Shown in pieces: positions 62,481 to 64,000 of a stretch of 64,000 bases of DNA. The translations under genes were made by a program, and so were the position numbers. Location: NCBI GenBank assembly GCA_900766825.1, contig CAAFWU010000063.1, positions 56,495-120,494 on the forward strand. The letters run 5' to 3'. Numbering within the stretch: position 1 is the first letter of the stretch; every line of letters begins with the position of its first letter. This stretch comes from Bacteroidales bacterium (GTDB lineage: Bacteria; Bacteroidota; Bacteroidia; Bacteroidales; Marinilabiliaceae). The notes under the pieces are model-generated. The model saw only the letters and a list, made by a program, of their open reading frames with translations. It searched no databases and was not told the origin of the DNA.

Positions 62481-64000
62481 ATGAAGACAAAATTCATTAT
62501 CAACCTTGCTCTGACAATGGTACTGGGGCTGTGTGCGTTAGATGCCTCAGCATAGAAAGATGGGAAGGCTGAAAGACCCACATCGAAATACTATGTAATG
62601 GGACTTGAGGCCCAAAATAACGAAGAGGCTATATCTTTATTTCTCAAAGAGATAGAGAAGCACCCTAAAAATGGCTATGCCTACTTTGAATTAGCCAAAA
62701 GAAAAACTACTGATTTTTTTGTTAGTTTCTACGATAAAGCAGAGGGCGGCGAAGAAAACCTATATTTCAAAGAAAAAGAACTAACAGAGAAAGAATTAGC
62801 AGAAAAAGAGAGGCAGTATGCAGAATTAGTTGATTATTATAACAAAGCCGTTCAATACATTCCAGTAAAAGATTTAGAATACAAAACAAACGCTTACTTA
62901 GAAAGGATATTTTTCTACGAAGAGATGAGGGATACAGCCAATCAAATTGCTGATTGGAGTGCATTAGTAAGATTGAAACCAGAGGAGGTCTTGCCATACG
63001 AAAAGAGAGGCAAGTTGTACTTAGAACAAGACAAGTGCGATTTGGCTTATGCCGATTTGAAAAAAACTGTGACACTAGACCCAAGTAAAGATGAAGCAAA
63101 CGCAATGTTGAGCAAATGCTGCAACAAACTGAATAAATGGGACGAAGCCATATACTATGCAAACTACGCCATTAAGTTGAACCCCGACCTGACTGAATCA
63201 TATCTTGAAAGAGCAAGAACATACGCAAACAAAAAAATGTGGTATGAGGCTTCTGACGATATAGTCACTGCCTACGTAAGAAAAAATAGGTTTGGAAATG
63301 AGAATGATGATTTTTACTCTAATTTATCCGATATTCTGGACGAAATTACACAGGACGAAGACGGAACCAAAATCCTAATTGAAAAATTAGAGTTTGGAAA
63401 TTTGCAAGACCAGCGCGGCTATGTTCTTTTCTTACTTGGCGCCGTTCATCAGACTAAAGAGTTATACGACAAAGCAATAGAGTATTTCCAAGAAGCTTAT
63501 CAAAAAGATGTTAGGGCTTCTCATTTGTCTCGAATGGCCGAGTGCTATGCTCAAAAAGGCAAGTTAGACTCATGCCTAATTTTGCTGGATCAATGCAAAA
63601 ACATGGACTATAAGGATGATGATGCTACTTTATTAAGAGCCAATTGCTTAAATGAAATAGGTTTGTATCAAGAAGCATTTCAGGCCTATTCTAGTATTGT
63701 AAATAACTACATTAATGGCTTTGGTTACTACATCTGTGGATGCACAATGGCCAAGATACACAAAGACATAGCTATAAATAATTTCACCAAGGCAATAGAA
63801 CTGTATCCATACGACCCAAATTATTACTCGCAACGAGCTAGTTTATATGCACTTACGGGAAAAGCAGAAGAGGCTCGAAAGGACTATATGAAGATACTTG
63901 AACGGAGAGAGGATACAACTGTAAATGAACTATTTTTAAACTCCAATAGCCTTATATATGCATATCAATCTTTGGGTCAATGTTTTGACCCGAAAATACA
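62481..64000 (+). pseudogene. TPR-array paralogue with amber codon after the signal peptide, runs off window
   Basis: ATG 62481 opens a signal peptide MKTKFIINLALTMVLGLCAL then DASA, interrupted by in-frame TAG at 62553-62555. The same frame then stays open for 481 codons to the right edge and encodes typical array TPRs (AISLFLKEIEKHPKNGYAYF, AYADLKKTVTLDPSKDEANA, WDEAIYYANYAIKLNPD, AINNFTKAIELYPYDPNYYS). So the coding region is intact apart from one nonsense codon. It may be a recently inactivated gene, a sequencing error, or a gene read by suppression. Internal ATG 62598 could give a protein without an export signal. The 3' end lies outside, so presence of a protease-like domain is unknown. 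Confidence 0.65.

Noticed and set aside
62384..62572. Short plus-strand frame overlapping the start of the amber-interrupted TPR gene
   Set aside because: It is out of frame with the TPR sequence and reads through a region explained by the signal peptide of the TPR paralogue.
1..64000. CRISPR arrays, tRNA or rRNA genes, insertion sequences or an integrase
   Set aside because: No regularly spaced direct repeats, cloverleaf sequences, rRNA blocks or transposase motifs were recognised by eye anywhere in the window.

Overview
The window looks like chromosomal DNA of a member of the Bacteroidota, most likely the order Bacteroidales. The support is a type IX secretion (T9SS) substrate with a type B C-terminal domain, PorP/SprF- and PorE-like partners, candidate promoters of the TTG/TTTG...TAnnTTTG type, a DUF4369-TlpA lipoprotein, and a general lack of Shine-Dalgarno sequences.

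Layout. 1-4080 (minus strand): topB (runs off the left edge), a membrane acyltransferase and the RNase P RNA gene rnpB. 4252-26739 (minus): a surface-adhesin locus read in the order giant ~6145-residue SprB-like protein, PorP/SprF, PorE-like OmpA protein, SPOR-like exported protein. 27103-38809: mostly housekeeping genes. These are a TlpA-type lipoprotein, a TrmH-type methyltransferase, HU, proS, a DUF486 membrane protein, a GH43-like hydrolase, an M64 metallopeptidase, a PiT phosphate transporter with a PhoU-like tail, and the ACT/UPF0210 pair. Many of these genes have recognisable hairpin terminators and several have promoter candidates.

39235-53893 (plus strand) is the most unusual region: an AT-richer run of nine co-directional genes. 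In order they encode a lipoprotein with vWA-like motifs, a small three-helix membrane protein, a tubulin-like GTPase, a large actin/Hsp70-fold ATPase with a ~560-residue N-terminal extension, a second degenerate Hsp70-like protein with a TPR/coiled-coil body, two TerD-like proteins, a single-span protein with a Cpl-7 (CW_7)-like peptidoglycan-binding tail, and a type IIB Ca2+-type P-ATPase. I read this as a candidate undescribed system that links TerD/Ca2+ proteins and two cytoskeleton-type NTPases to the envelope; the function is inference. A reverse transcriptase of the non-mobile, defence-associated kind follows at 54168-55973.

56068-64000 (plus): an array of exported TPR proteins. Two carry a C-terminal retropepsin-like domain, one with an intact DTG and one with DPN in its place; one has no such domain; one is cut by an in-frame amber codon just after its signal peptide. 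A detached remnant of the protease-like domain lies upstream. The array appears to be actively duplicating and decaying.
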